A stretch of DNA of 64,000 nt, from contig NC_134942.1 in NCBI RefSeq assembly GCF_051020765.1, forward strand, positions 3,038,001 through 3,102,000. The letters run 5' to 3'. The notes below the pieces were generated by a model. It searched no databases and had not been told where the DNA came from. It saw only the letters and a program-made list of their open reading frames with translations. Within the stretch, counting starts at the first letter, position 1. Every line of letters begins with the position of its first letter. Both the position numbers and the translations under genes were made by a program. The stretch is from Lasioglossum baleicum (Eukaryota > Arthropoda > Insecta > Hymenoptera > Halictidae). Positions 1 to 11,459 of the stretch are shown here, piece by piece.

Positions 1-3000
1 TGGGTTTATTAAAAATATGTATAAATGTCTTCAAAACCACAGTGGCTTTTCCACCAATTTCTCAATTATACTTATTGAAGAATTTAAAAAGCGTATATAA
101 AAAAGCTACATCTTCGTAAAAATGTAATACTGTTTCAATGCCTTCATTGAAGCCCTCATTAAGAGACACGGTAACTGAATTGATGTCTGAAAAAAAATAG
201 CGAAAAAGCGTAGATTGCATTTTCGCCGGCGTTTTTTCATCAGTAAATTAGCAGCGCCTATGGCAGTGAAGTATCAGCGGTGCCGTCAAAACTAAGTGAG
301 CCACGTCTTCCGGTGAATTGTTCGCCGAACAATTTATCCCGAGCCCGGTAAATTACCTTGCAACGGTGCCATAACAAATCCCGAACGCATCCACTCGTTC
401 CGGGCCGAAACACTATACCCTCGTCGATTTTTTTCTGGCGTGACCACTGCGTTTTTTTTTTTTTGTTCCGCGCCCCCCGGTCTCGCGGTTTTATTTTTTC
501 GCTTGGATGTAAAGCACCGTCTTTTTGCGACAAGTGGACCCCGCGCCATTTTTCTTCCGGCTTTTATTTCCCGACGTTGCGCCTCCCTATGTATTTTTCA
601 AGCCATCCCTGGCCGCGCACCGGTCCCGTTGATTTGCGGTAAACCACAATACGGGCCCCGCACGAAGAAAATATTGCTCACTTAAAACCGCGATAAATCG
701 AATTCTTTTGTCGGCTCGAAAAAGCACGCCGAGTGACCACTGTCGCTCCGTGCAAATTCGGAGTCCCTCCTTTTCCTGTCTACAGAGCGAACCTGTATTG
801 ATGGTGCAACAAAATGGAGTGATTCCACGGAAGAAAATGAGTGAAAGATATTCAATCATTTTCGAAATTTTTTCCGTTCGATGCATCCTTTTCGAGAAAT
901 TCGAGTCTGAATCTGACCATGACCCACCAATTCTACTGATTGCCAGTACGTCGACATGCATTCTCAAAGGGTTGAATATAAGTTTCTACTCTTTTATTTT
1001 TAAATTGCACTCTAACGAAACACGCAGCGAGAGATTTGTCTAACGGAATATTTATTTTCGATTTTGATAAAATGGATTTCGCGATACCGGAGCTTTATAA
1101 AATTGCACGATTTAGTGGGAGGCTTCGGCAGTTTATCCGGGAATAAGATTTACTGTATTAGGTGCATAAAAAGCAGCGAATCGTATTTTGGATACACTGA
1201 TCTACGAGCGCGTAAAATTTTAACAGCCTATCGGGACCGAATTGGTCGACCCGTTTTTCTATATCGCTACATATATTTCCGAAGAGATAAAAGAAAAATA
1301 GGCGAGTCATCACGATGAAAGTGCAATAGTTTTTACAGTCACCGTAAAACACTACGATCGAAGCTTGCGACTCAAGTAAAGGAAAAATCTCGGAGCTATT
1401 CTAGAGGATTTTATAGATTATAAAAAGTTGCAAAGCATTCGTAGAAATTATAGTTGTCCTAGTCTCCATGCTATACTACGCGAAGGGTCGAAAACTATAT
1501 ATATTGACGTTGAACGAGTGTTTCCATCCCGCAGAACAGAAAAACAACAGAAAGTTGCCAGATGCTTCCATTGAGATGTTCTACGAACCCGCAAACTTTC
1601 GAACAAATCGGAATTTTCCGATCTCCCCAGTCTTCCCAAGAGAAAGAACTGGAAAGGTTCGAATCGGTGCCGTGGACTTTATTAATTTTCTGGGACTACT
1701 CGAATCTTTCCACGATCTTTTAACTGATTTCGCCGACAATAAACGCTACCTCTGACAAAAAGTTTCCGGTCGGAATCAAATTAATCTGCCAGAAAAGTTT
1801 CACCGACATAAATGTTTGCACACCTCTGTACAAAAAAACACGGCTTTCCTATTAATCTCTCCAGCAAACAGAGTGGAACAGGCAATTTTTTAAGATAATA
1901 TTAACAGTACGATTTACAGATTAATATTGTGCTTTCGTGAAACATGAAATAATTGGACGAACTGTAATGGAAAAACTGGCAAGCTACGATAAATGTACTT
2001 TTATCAAATATAAAATAATCAGACACCGTTGGTGCATTAAAAATTTAATAACTTTTCCAGGACACTTTTAAAAATCGTTGCTGAATTTTTGTCTCCCGAA
2101 TTTCCTGATACACAATTAATCTAACGTCTCGTTTTAATCGATAAATGTTATTCGTGTCCCGGTGGATGAAAATACCGCGAAGAAATAACAACCGCAGACT
2201 CGATACGTTTTTTCCCGGCAGCATTAAAAACGATTTTAACAGCGAGACCAGTCTGCGAATGTTTAAGATACCTCACGGTCTCGGAAAATAAGATCGCGAG
2301 CTTGGAACAATATCTTCTGTTCAATCGTGCGGAATTATTGGACAGAAAAATCGCTGGGTGGACGACAGCCAGCCAGCCAGCCTGGGGTCCCTTGTAAAAT
2401 GGAATCGCAGATGGATTTCCGGCTGGGTCCGGAACTAATTACCGACCGAGTAATTAAATTTTGATATGACGTTCTGATTAAATTCTCGTCCGTGTGTGCT
2501 GCGAACAGAGAAGGATAGAGCACCAGGATTTATGCTCCTCGTTCTTTAATATCGTGCCGACGCGGGACGATATCCTTTTTATTTCGAAATAATGTAATCA
2601 CGGTTTATAGAAGTTTACCTACCCACGGGATCCCGTTCCCGGGGAACGGAATATTATTCGTTATCGAATATTTTCAAACTCGGGCGGAGACTTTAATCTG
2701 TAACTTGATCAAGTCCTAGCGCAATTGGTCGCCGCTCAAAGGACATTCTTTGATTAAATAACGAGGTACTCGCGCGGTATTCGCCGCGGGAATGTTTATC
2801 GTTTGTACCGCGTTCGCGATAGAATCTCAGTAATCCCGATGCTCAGTCTATTATTCGTAATGAAGCTTTGTAATTTTCAATTCGTACGGAATTCAATGGA
2901 ACGGGCGCAGATTTTGTGCGACGACGATATTATTCGATTAAGCATTGAGCGCTGTGTATAATTATGCGGATTATTTAAATTGGACGGTCCGATGTAAATT

Positions 3001-3053
3001 TTTTAAATGAATGGCAACGTTTTTACTTCTTATGTCTGCGAATAGATTATTAC

Positions 3054-3107
3054 TAGACTTACAATCAATGCAAACATTTTTTATTTTGCAAAAAGTTTCG
3101 CAGTCTA
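3054..3107. mobile_element. Minimal 54-bp hAT-like MITE with 8-bp target duplication
   Basis: The element begins TAGACTTACAATC and ends TTTCGCAGTCTA; both ends match those of longer copies in this window. It is bracketed by a perfect 8-bp direct repeat ATTATTAC (3046-3053 and 3108-3115), which fits the hAT preference nTnnnnAn. It keeps the right end (the 'TTTTATTTTGCA' part) and only the outer left end, so it is an internally deleted copy. Confidence 0.75.
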
Positions 3108-3285
3108 ATTATTACTTTTTCCTAGTATTATAAATCATTAGAAAATGTCAAATGTAATTTATTCAAATGAGACGTTGCGTTGTTTCCCGGAAAATTTGGG
3201 TTCAGAAATCTGTGTCAGGTCACAAGTAGAATAGGCCGGCCATGGTCAGACGCGCCAGCTAATTCCTATTGAAACAAAAAAATTG

Positions 3286-3345
3286 CAGATTTTATGCATC
3301 TGTGACGGAAATGAGATCAAATGCTAAAATGTAAAAACGTGTAGA
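3286..3345. mobile_element. Possible left-end fragment of the hAT-like MITE family
   Basis: The sequence GCAGATTTTATGCATCTGTG followed by a GGAAATGAG block resembles the left end of the copy at 57215. No right end or target duplication was found, so it is a fragment or a chance match. Confidence 0.4.
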
Positions 3346-3352
3346 GAATTAC

Positions 3353-3458
3353 CAAAAATTCCATAGAGTTATTTATGCAATTTTTGTGTCAAATAGAAAT
3401 CCACAAAAAATTCCACAGAATTGTTTATCCAATTTTTGTGTTAGATAAAATTCCGCAA
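3353..3458. repeat. Two-copy 53-bp tandem duplication
   Basis: Two consecutive units begin AAAAATTCCA (3353 and 3406), share 'TTTATxCAATTTTTGTGT', and differ at a minority of positions. Confidence 0.7.
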
Positions 3459-3620
3459 TTATTGCAGAGAAAAATGCATGAAGTCCGCTTACCATTTCGT
3501 CGGGAAATCTGAGCGATAAATTTTTCGATCAGCTTGAAATGGAAGCGGATGACTAACGGCGTCGCGTAAGGCGCGAAATTCGAATCGGTTTAATCTTGAC
3601 CGCTCGATCTCTTGTTTCAG

Positions 3621-3860
3621 AGCGGCACGGTGAATCCGACGGTCAAGCTGTTCTACGTGGACTTGGAGAAGGTGGTGCAGGGTAACGTGAACTTAACTGA
3701 AATCGAACATCCGGCCGAGTTAAACTCCCAGGAACGGATTTTATCTGCCGTCGCATTTCCCACGGACAATCTCGTGTACGCGACCTGGATGAACCGAGTG
3801 CAGAACAAGGCGTACTTCCATTTCTGTTACGTCGACGGTCTTGCACCGAATTGCACTGTC
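3621..3860 (+). CDS. Internal exon of a dipeptidyl peptidase IV family (S9B) protein, beta-propeller part 1
   Basis: This internal exon of 240 bases (80 codons, phase 0 at both ends) starts after the acceptor TTGTTTCAG and ends before the donor GTACGT. It resembles the DPP4/DPP6/DPP10 propeller: a segment beginning NPTVKLFYVDL corresponds to the family's NPxVKxFVV strand, followed by a block containing YATWMNRVQNKAYF and a Cys pair (codons 69 and 78). In DPP4 an equivalent close Cys pair forms a disulfide. Sequons NLT (codon 24) and NCT (codon 77) fit an extracellular glycoprotein. Known family members are type II membrane or secreted proteins; the active ones remove N-terminal dipeptides after Pro or Ala. 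The catalytic Ser-Asp-His domain is not in this window, so activity cannot be judged. No start codon belongs here: the upstream exon lies outside the window or is too small to see. The family call is firm; the paralogue is open. Confidence 0.9.
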
Positions 3861-3878
3861 GTACGTATCACCGACAAC

Positions 3879-3925
3879 GAAAGAGGGAGAGAGGGAGAGA
3901 GGGAGAGAAAGAGAGAGAGAGAGAG
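3879..3925 (+). repeat. GA-rich purine tract just inside the intron donor
   Basis: Imperfect GAGAGG and GA repeats of about 47 bases begin 18 bases downstream of the 5' splice site at 3861. This could be an ordinary microsatellite or could affect splicing of a non-consensus donor (GTACGT). Confidence 0.85.
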
Positions 3926-4240
3926 TGCTAGACCTCCTACCTTTACCTTCAACCCTTTTACCGACAGCTAATTTCCAGCTTTGACAAGATGGCCGCCGAT
4001 AACTCTCTCGGGCTCCCTTACCGGTGTCTGCTGGGTCCGCGGATTTTTTGCCTCGAGACGAGAAACGAACCCAGGGTCGTTTTTATCGTCCGTGAAAAAC
4101 GATACTTCCACTTTTATTATTGTTAAGCCCCGATCACAGCTGGAAACTTCTGCGGAGCGGTGCTCGGTGAATGCAGGGTCTTTATGGACCCAATTCGGGA
4201 TGTCGTTAACTTCATTTCTGCCTGATAGTGAAACGGAACG

Positions 4241-4578
4241 AATCATTAATTAGTACTTTTTATTTAGACATTCCATTTCGAAGGAGAAGATAGAAATGAC
4301 TTCATTTCATCAATTATCGAATACGTTTTCAAAATTTATCACTCACGGCGAAGGATTTATTCGATTAAATTTCTTCATTCGAACAATGAACTTAATTCGT
4401 AATCTCTTTTGAATCATTAAGTAGTACTTTTTATTTAGACATTCCATTTCGAAGGAAAATAGAAATGGCTTCATTTCATCAATTATCGAATACGTTTTCA
4501 AAAATCACTCACGGCGAAGGATTTGTTTGATTAAATTTCTTCATTCGAACGATGAACTTAATTCGTAATCTCTTTTGA
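4241..4578. repeat. Tandem duplication of about 170 bp
   Basis: Units 4241-4411 and 4412-4578 both begin AATCATTAA and end CGTAATCTCTTTTGA, with few substitutions and small indels between them. This is a recent local duplication inside the small intron. Confidence 0.9.
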
Positions 4579-5632
4579 AGCCTTTTAGAAGATTTCGCCT
4601 TTTATACGATCATATTCGGAGGCTTATTAATGGATTGCCGGTACATAAAAAATTGATTTTTTAAATCGAGTGAATCTATATGAAAAGCTTGGTCAAAGTT
4701 GAAAAATAAATGTTTTTCTACTGCGGCGTGGCAGTCAAAATTTCTAAATCGATTATCAAAGTCCTCTATAAAAAAAAACATCGCTTCAGGTTTTGTACGC
4801 ATTCTTTTGTGCAGAACCGTGTATAGTCATGCGTAAAACTGTTTGTTCGCAGAGGTACACACTGTTCAATTTTATCGGCCTTTTAAAGTCATCCCACGTC
4901 GCAATTCGTTCTGCGCAGGATTAAAATTTTATTTACGGCATGACCGTGGAATCGAAGAAGACAAATTATAAATAGTTATTTCATGAACGTGAGAGAAGTA
5001 GTGTGGGCCTGAACGGACTCTGCATTCGCTTAGTACGATTTTATGTATGCTTTAAGTAAAAGGTACGGCAATTTTTTGAATTATAAACATTCTTCGAAAT
5101 TGGCGATCATGAACCGTGCATAACTCATTTTTTAAATTGCAAAGTCCAATTTCAGTTAGCAAATTGACGAATGTCTAGAACAATTTCTTCAATATTTGGA
5201 ACTTTCTAATGAAAAACTAATTCAGCCAGCGTATCACCAAAAATACGAACTTTGAAGTCCCATTTCGAATGAATCGATGTCCACGAAAATGTATTTCGGG
5301 TTCCAGTTTATCCGACGTGAATAGACTTTTTCACTTTTCCTCGGGAAAATTAGATTCGAACATTACTGTAATAAAAATAAGTCCGGAGTCCAACCCGGTG
5401 AGTCTGACACATCTCATCTGTGCATAGCACGAAACTGTAAATTGAAGGTAGCCGGGTAGCCAAGGATTTTCTTCTTGATTACGCTAAGAGTAGAAAGGAA
5501 CGTAGATCGAACGCGTCGGAAGGCGCGGCGTTCTCGGAGGAATGATCTTGGCTTGCAATTTTTCCCGTCACGGAAGGATTACGTTGGCCGGGGTGTTACT
5601 CGGCCTCAGGAATGAAATATTCATCGTTGCAG

Positions 5633-5868
5633 ATGCTGAAGTACTTCGAGGAGCGCGGATGGGTCGAGCAGTTCGAGCCGCCGGTGTTCACCGAGGACGG
5701 GAACTCGTTCCTGACGATTCTGCCGCAGAAGCAGGCGAACGGCAGCTATTGGAGGCATGTCACCGCAATTACCAATGTGACCTCTAACCGGCCGTCCACC
5801 AACCCGCTAACTTCCGGCCACTTCGTCGTTACGGAAATAGTTGGCTTGGATCAGGCGAACTCCTACCT
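5633..5868 (+). CDS. Next internal exon of the same dipeptidyl peptidase IV family gene, beta-propeller part 2
   Basis: This exon of 236 bases follows the acceptor ATCGTTGCAG and ends before a consensus donor GTAAGT; it enters in phase 0 and leaves after two bases of a codon. It encodes 78 residues including WVEQFEPPVF and EDGNSFLTI, matching the family's WVxxFxPxxP...DGNSF region, then a stretch ending in TEIVGLDQANSY that corresponds to the 'evigiealtsdylyy' strand of DPP4. Sequons NGS (codon 36) and NVT (codon 48) continue the glycoprotein character. Joining it to the preceding exon gives a spacing between the conserved Cys and the conserved Trp close to that of DPP4, so no exon is missing between them. 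The region is GC-rich compared with the flanking intron, as expected of coding DNA here. The exon that should follow (another propeller blade, then the hydrolase domain) was not found downstream. Confidence 0.9.
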
Positions 5869-5899
5869 GTAAGTATATTCGAAAATCCGACCGACTTCC

Positions 5900-7820
5900 C
5901 ATAGCCGCCGCGCCGTCCTGCCTTTCGGGCTATTATCCCGTGTAAGTTCGAGCCCTAAGCTCTGCCGGGACCAACATTGCGATAAGAAGGGAGGAGCTAG
6001 CTGAATGGCCCGCCATTCGGCTAAAGCGTCTGGGAGTTGTTAACATGCTCCCTGACGAACAAACACTGTCGAATTCTTACCCCTGCCTCTCGCTGCGTCG
6101 TTTTGATAAATTAGGTACACCGAATGGGGTAGAACAGGGTTGCGGAGGGTCGAGACGAATTGCTTTGGTACCTCTACTGTCTGTGTTCAACGATAGGGTG
6201 AAGGATTTTAAAGAATTAATCATCAGTCTTATAATATTTTCATTCTCATTCACATAAGTACTTCATTAATTATACAAGATCTGAAAATAATCTTCAAGAT
6301 CGCAATGAATAACTCGACATTGTGAAAGTACATCTCTGCTAAACGAAGAGAGGATTCTTCTTCGATATCAATCTTAAAATACACACATAATCATTGTAGA
6401 ACATTTTCCACGAATTATTTATCCACGATCATTCGCCGTGTACAGTTTCAAGATAAATATTGAAGAGATCTCTTTCAATCCAGCAAAAATATTTCTCAAC
6501 TGTTGGATCATTTTCGACAGTGATTTTAGTAGCTGTGTTTCGCCCCAGATGTTTGTAGTAGTTCGATTAGGTTTCACGGTATGAATACTACGAAGGTATC
6601 GTTCCGGGTAATAATGATCTTGGATACATACAGAAGGAAGTTCGTGACATAGCCCATACCGCAAGAAGCCGAGCGTGTACCTAACAATGGCCAAGTTGAC
6701 CAGAACCATCTTGGACACCAAGCATTAGTTACGATCCCCGAAATTTGCATTTCAGAGGGACTTTCGAACATTCGAACCCAAATCAAGCTTAGCATCCTCG
6801 GCATATCCTAAATTGTGTGACAATAGTGCGGCGTGGAAACGTATGACCTTGGCACTTAAATCGCGTGACGCTTTTTTTGCCAGCTTTCGATGGTAATGCA
6901 GATCGATATATTTAATCCCGGGCTCTTTCAATTAATTCTATAAAAAGGAAGCTTCAATGAAACTTCATTTTCTTCTTCAATCCTTTTGCAATAACCAGTC
7001 TGCAGTTCTTTATAAATAGTATGTTGATTATATGTAGATGTATTGAAAAAAACTAAAATTATGAGCCAAAAACTTGCAATTTCCTCCTAAATGTCACAAT
7101 GTGTGGCTCAAAGTACCTGGCGACTGGACTATTTCTGCAAGGCCGGTACACAGTAAACAGCGGAGTATCGACAAGGCAGAAACGAATTTTTCACGGGGTG
7201 GTGGCAACGACGCGGCGGTGCGGCCCTTAAATCTCGCCGGCAATCGAGGAGTCGAGGCGTTCAAATATCGACATTAAGTACACGGACTTACCTACGTACT
7301 TTCCATTATTTCCCGATAAAATACGGCGCATAAGGAACGATATTACACCGAGGGGACACGATATTGGAGATCCTCGTAAAATCACGGAGGCAAACCGTGT
7401 CTGCTGCTCGAGAGGATCGGACGGGGGAGACGGAGTGTGGGGGTGGCAGCGGAGAACGGCGTCGGCCATCTAAAGAACGTTATCATTTATCACGTAAACG
7501 CACCGTTAGGCATTGATACTGTGCTCGACCCACCTAATTCAATCGCGGCACCGTGGAAGAAGTTAAAATGACATTCATCACCGATTAAATTGCTCGATGA
7601 AATATCTCGAGATCTCCCCCGCACGGTCTCCCGAATGGAAATCCTCCTGCGAAATTCGTTTCCACCCTCTCGTAAAATTTTCATGGTTAACCATTTCGCG
7701 AATAGAAGCACGTTTTATTCAAATACACACACACAGTCCCCGATGTTCAACTATCACAATTAATTTTCAATTTCGAGCGCAGCCGATCGCTTGCAACTAA
7801 CAACTGCAACGTTCAGTAGA
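5900..7820. other. Intronic stretch without recognised features
   Basis: The sequence is mixed AT-rich with a CpG-rich patch around 7140-7450. Short open frames on both strands carry no recognisable domain. I see no repeat family member here. Confidence 0.5.
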
Positions 7821-7826
7821 CATGTA

Positions 7827-8517
7827 CAGTGGCTCACGAAAGTATTCGAACGCCCTTTAAAACAGAATAACTTTTTTATAATTCTAACAAACGACCTGAT
7901 TTTTTATAATCAATTAGAAGCACTGGTTTATGAACTGATATGCAAAAAAGATTTTCCAAAAAATTATAATTTATAAAGTTACATGCAAAAATAGAAAAGG
8001 CATTTTTAAAATTTTTTTATTAGGGCCGTTAATGAAAATTTAAAATATACGTTTTGTAGATCTATGTTAGTTATACACATGCTGAAAATTTCATCGAAAT
8101 CGGTTGACGCAGGAAAAAACGACACGTTATCGAAAGACGTACGATTTTGTGGATTTTAAGCAGAAACTGATCAAAAATCGTGTAAAACTACGATTCTCAA
8201 CATTTTTAATCGCTTGTAGCTCGTGTGTATGTTAATCGATTTTGACGAAATTTTCAGCATGTGTATAACTAACATAGATCTACAAAACAAATATTTTAAA
8301 TTTTCTTTAAGGGCCCTAATAAAAAAGTTAAAAAGATGACTTTTTTATTTTTGCATGTAACTTTGTAAACTATTATATAATTTTTTGGAGAATCTTTTAT
8401 GCATATCATTTCATAAACCAGTGCTTCTAATTGATTATAAAATATCAGGTCGTTTGTTAGAATTATAAAAAAGTTATTCTGTTTTAAAGGGCGTTCGAAT
8501 ACTTTCGTGAGCCACTG
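7827..8517. mobile_element. Long fold-back MITE of Tc1/mariner type, TA target
   Basis: Termini CAGTGGCTCACGAAAGTATT and its reverse complement lie inside TA dinucleotides (7825-7826, 8518-8519). The inverted arms extend almost to the centre (about 8180), so the element is essentially one large palindrome of 691 bp. Both arms contain the same reading-frame-like text, explaining mirror open frames at 7791-7976 (+) and 8296-8577 (-); these are arm sequence and not a protein gene. No transposase is present. Confidence 0.85.
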
Positions 8518-8519
8518 TA

Positions 8520-10920
8520 TTTGCAATATCGAGTGTATATTGTATATTAACAAATTAAATATTTGAAACGCAACCATTCTACCGTAAATAAAATCGAACT
8601 TTAAACAAATTTTCTCGCGAACATTTTCAATGCACGCGTATTTTGTAGAATGAAATATTATATTTGGTATTTGCTATGTAGGGAAACAGTGAAAAATTCT
8701 TTCTGCTCACACGCTGCAGCTATTGTATCGTTTTACATTAGATTGCTTCGGACAAATGTGTTCGCCATGCTCGAATTTCCCGGGCGTTTCTGTTCGCTTA
8801 ATTAAAGAGTTCCCATCATTATGCTAATCGGGGCGTTTCGCAGATTGCATTATGCATTGCGTTTCAGTAATACCTACCGATCGTTCCTCGTTAATATCGA
8901 ATCGAGAAATTACATTTTCACCGGGGTTGGAATAGAGGTTAGTATTATCGGGATCTCGAAGAAACAATTTAGCCGTTGATGTTTGTAAGCTTCGATGTTC
9001 CTTCTATTTTTACGATCGAGCTCTTTGACTTCTAGCTAATTCGTTGCACGGTAATTACGGAACGATAAGCTGATAGGAGAAAGAAAGTAATTAAAGTGGT
9101 AGTTGAACGCACAAAGCGAAAGGCGCTGGCAGAGCGAAGCACGACGTAAATATTTCAGTTTGCAATACTGACGGAAACTTATTACTACGATACTGTATAA
9201 CGTTAAATTACAAGACGCCTAGGGATATTGTAGACTTAATTAAATAGGGGCGAGGACCTAGGGAAATTGAAGTTGAAACTCCTGGTGTGGAAAAATGATT
9301 AAGATCCTCGGCAGTTCCAACTACATTGACAGCCTGGATCTGCACTGGTACCAGTCGCAATAAATACTAAATTGTTAAACATCCGGGGATATTAAAAAAA
9401 TCTAGACACTGAATTAGAAACAACCTGGCTTACAAGAAACATTTTTTTATGAAGAGAAATGAGTAGTCTCAAAATTTCAACTATTTATACGGTTTTTAGC
9501 ATGCAGGGATTCTTACATTTCTTAAAACGTTGTCTACAATCTAGGAAATACATGAAGACCTCTTGCAGTCTGAATTAGTTGTGTTTTTAAGACATCCAAG
9601 GACGTTCAAACATTTTTTAAAACGCTGCCCGCAATCCACACACGCAAGAAAGTAAATCACATTATTTTAATTCGATGGGAGAATATATGGCTTGTGAGAA
9701 ACATTTTTCCCAGATGAGAGTTAAAATCGTCTCGGTCGGTTACGAGACTGACCTCCGTCGAGAATCGAATGTCATTCCTTGGGTAGGGTAATAAAATTCT
9801 TCGAGCGTCGACGTATTGTCCATATGAATTGCGGCTCAACCAATGACAAACAACCGGCAAGCGACCCCCCTTAATTAACTTTTTCGTCACTTTGAGAGAA
9901 GGTCACCCGCAGTGAGTCCTCCGGCAGTTCTTAAACGACGCTCAGTTTCTTGCGAGCCGCCGCGCCGCGTCTTTCGCTTCGAGTAATCGTTTCAAACACG
10001 GTGCTTACCCTCTCCCCGACTTACCTTCTTTTCTTTTCTTTTAATCTTTCCATCTATTCCGCAACTGTGCTTTTTCCGCGGTGTGGTGGTCTCCTGCGCG
10101 TGCACACGACGCCTCTCAGCTAGGAAATTTGGGAATTCGAGGAGATAGCATGATTCGCTGTGAACTCAAGGCATGCAATTTCTTAATATTGCGAATTTTT
10201 GTGCAAAATATAATATACATGCAACGCTTGCAAGACGAGGGAGTTGAATAGTAATATTTATTTCTTGTGTTATTAATTTTATTTGTTTGAAAGTGACGTG
10301 TTTATTTTCTTACATTTTTCTTCTAATGTTTTTACCGTTTTATGTTGTTGCTATTAGTGTATAAAATTCGCAAAATAATCATTACCAGAGTATTATGCTG
10401 GAAATTGTAATTAGAGAAAGCCACCTAAGTCGTGATCTGTAATGGTTCCCAAGTTACCTCGTAAAGAAAAATTATAGATCATGATTGATATGATTCAAGC
10501 ATTTTTGAGAACGTTGACAATCGTTTTGACGGCCGGTGCCACGTGTGTGTGACTTCATTGCGCCGTCCTCTATCGATCGCTGTCACCCAGATGTGATTTT
10601 GAAATTGTTTATGCGGATCATAAATACCGACGAAGCCGTGGGAATATTATCATTATTTAAATCATGTCCGAATAATCTAGAGTGGTTCGTGCTTCGTTGA
10701 AATCCTGTTTGAATCATTTTAGATATTTAGTAGCAGTGCTGAAATGAATTAAATATTGATTGGCTCACTTATTCCGAAATAAAATGTGCCTGTACTGCTC
10801 CGGGTGGCATGAAATATTTTATTATACATTTTATTTTGTATTTAATTTTATTTTATTGCATCATATTCATTCTTATTTTGTCGTCGGTATTTCATCACAT
10901 GGACTGAAATCAAATAAAAT
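8520..10920. other. Intronic stretch with a weak internal duplication
   Basis: This is mostly unique AT-rich sequence. A degenerate direct repeat, with unit text like TTAAAACGYTGYCYRCAATC, appears near 9518-9560 and again near 9613-9650. A CT-rich patch lies around 10010-10050. Nothing coding is recognised. Confidence 0.45.
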
Positions 10921-11021
10921 TGCACAGTTTTATCTTCAGGCTCGTGCTAAAAATAGAACATTTAACAATAAAAATTGGAGGGTTACAAATATGTTCTTAG
11001 TAACATTGTGTATTTAACAGA

Positions 11022-11440
11022 AATCTCCGAAAAAATCATAGATCATTTTAAAGTCTACGAGTAATTGAAATTGAAATCAAAAATTAAAAATTTCTAATAC
11101 ATTTGTAGTACTGCATCTTCAGGGGAAAGCTCAGAAAAAAATCGTGAAATGTTTAAAGGTCCACGAGTCCATTAAACACGCAATTAACAGTTAAAAAATG
11201 AAAATTGTAGTACTATAAATATATTTGATGTATACATATTTAAGAGAAACCTCGAAAAAAATTGTATGACGTTTAAAAGTCCACAAATGAATTGGTTGCT
11301 CAGTCTCGCACCGAAAAAGCAATTAACAATGAAAAACAAAGGGTGCTCTTTTACAAAAACACGCTATAAATGCAGTTGTAAACATTTAATGAAAAATTCG
11401 AGGAACAGCGTGGTGCAATGTTAAAAAAGTCGTCGAGTCC
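11022..11440. repeat. Degenerate tandem repeat, roughly 105-150 bp period
   Basis: Four related segments near 11022, 11126, 11246 and 11394 share 'CTCxGAAAAAAATxGT...TTTAAARGTCCACGAG' and partly 'TCCATTAAAC'. They are divergent and of variable length, so this is an old array. Confidence 0.55.
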
Positions 11441-11459
11441 ATTAAACGGCGCCTCTTAA

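Larger units (their letters stand above)
1..3620 (+). other. Intron (3' part) upstream of the first visible DPP-family exon
   Basis: No coding segment resembling the preceding propeller blade or the membrane anchor is visible. The stretch holds a T-run near 452-465 followed by a CpG-rich block to about 700, overlapping palindromes near 2625-2650, one tiny hAT-like element (3054-3107) and a short tandem duplication (3353-3458). Between about 700 and 2600 I see only AT-rich unique-looking sequence. The 3' end carries the acceptor used at 3620. Because the first exon base begins a codon, the preceding exon should end in phase 0. Confidence 0.7.
3861..5632 (+). other. Intron between the two DPP-family exons
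   Basis: The intron is 1,772 bases, with donor GTACGT and acceptor TTGCAG. A purine (GA) tract begins 18 bases inside the donor. A 171/167-base direct duplication lies at 4241-4578. The rest, 4580-5630, shows no repeat or coding signal that I recognise. Confidence 0.85.

Noticed and set aside
1650..1680. GGTTCGAATC resembling a tRNA T-loop
   Set aside because: No complementary T-stem, anticodon arm or acceptor stem can be formed around it.
3861..3971. Continuation of the first exon's reading frame past 3860
   Set aside because: The frame runs into the GA microsatellite and a stop. The GTACGT donor at 3861 and correct continuity with the exon at 5633 show splicing at 3860.
5542..5787. Alternative plus-strand frame overlapping the second exon
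   Set aside because: It is out of frame with the family-matching peptide and starts inside the intron.
7791..8577. Two nearly identical peptides on opposite strands containing QWLTKVFERPLKQNNFF
   Set aside because: They are the two arms of one palindromic MITE; the apparent conservation is DNA inversion, not a duplicated protein gene.
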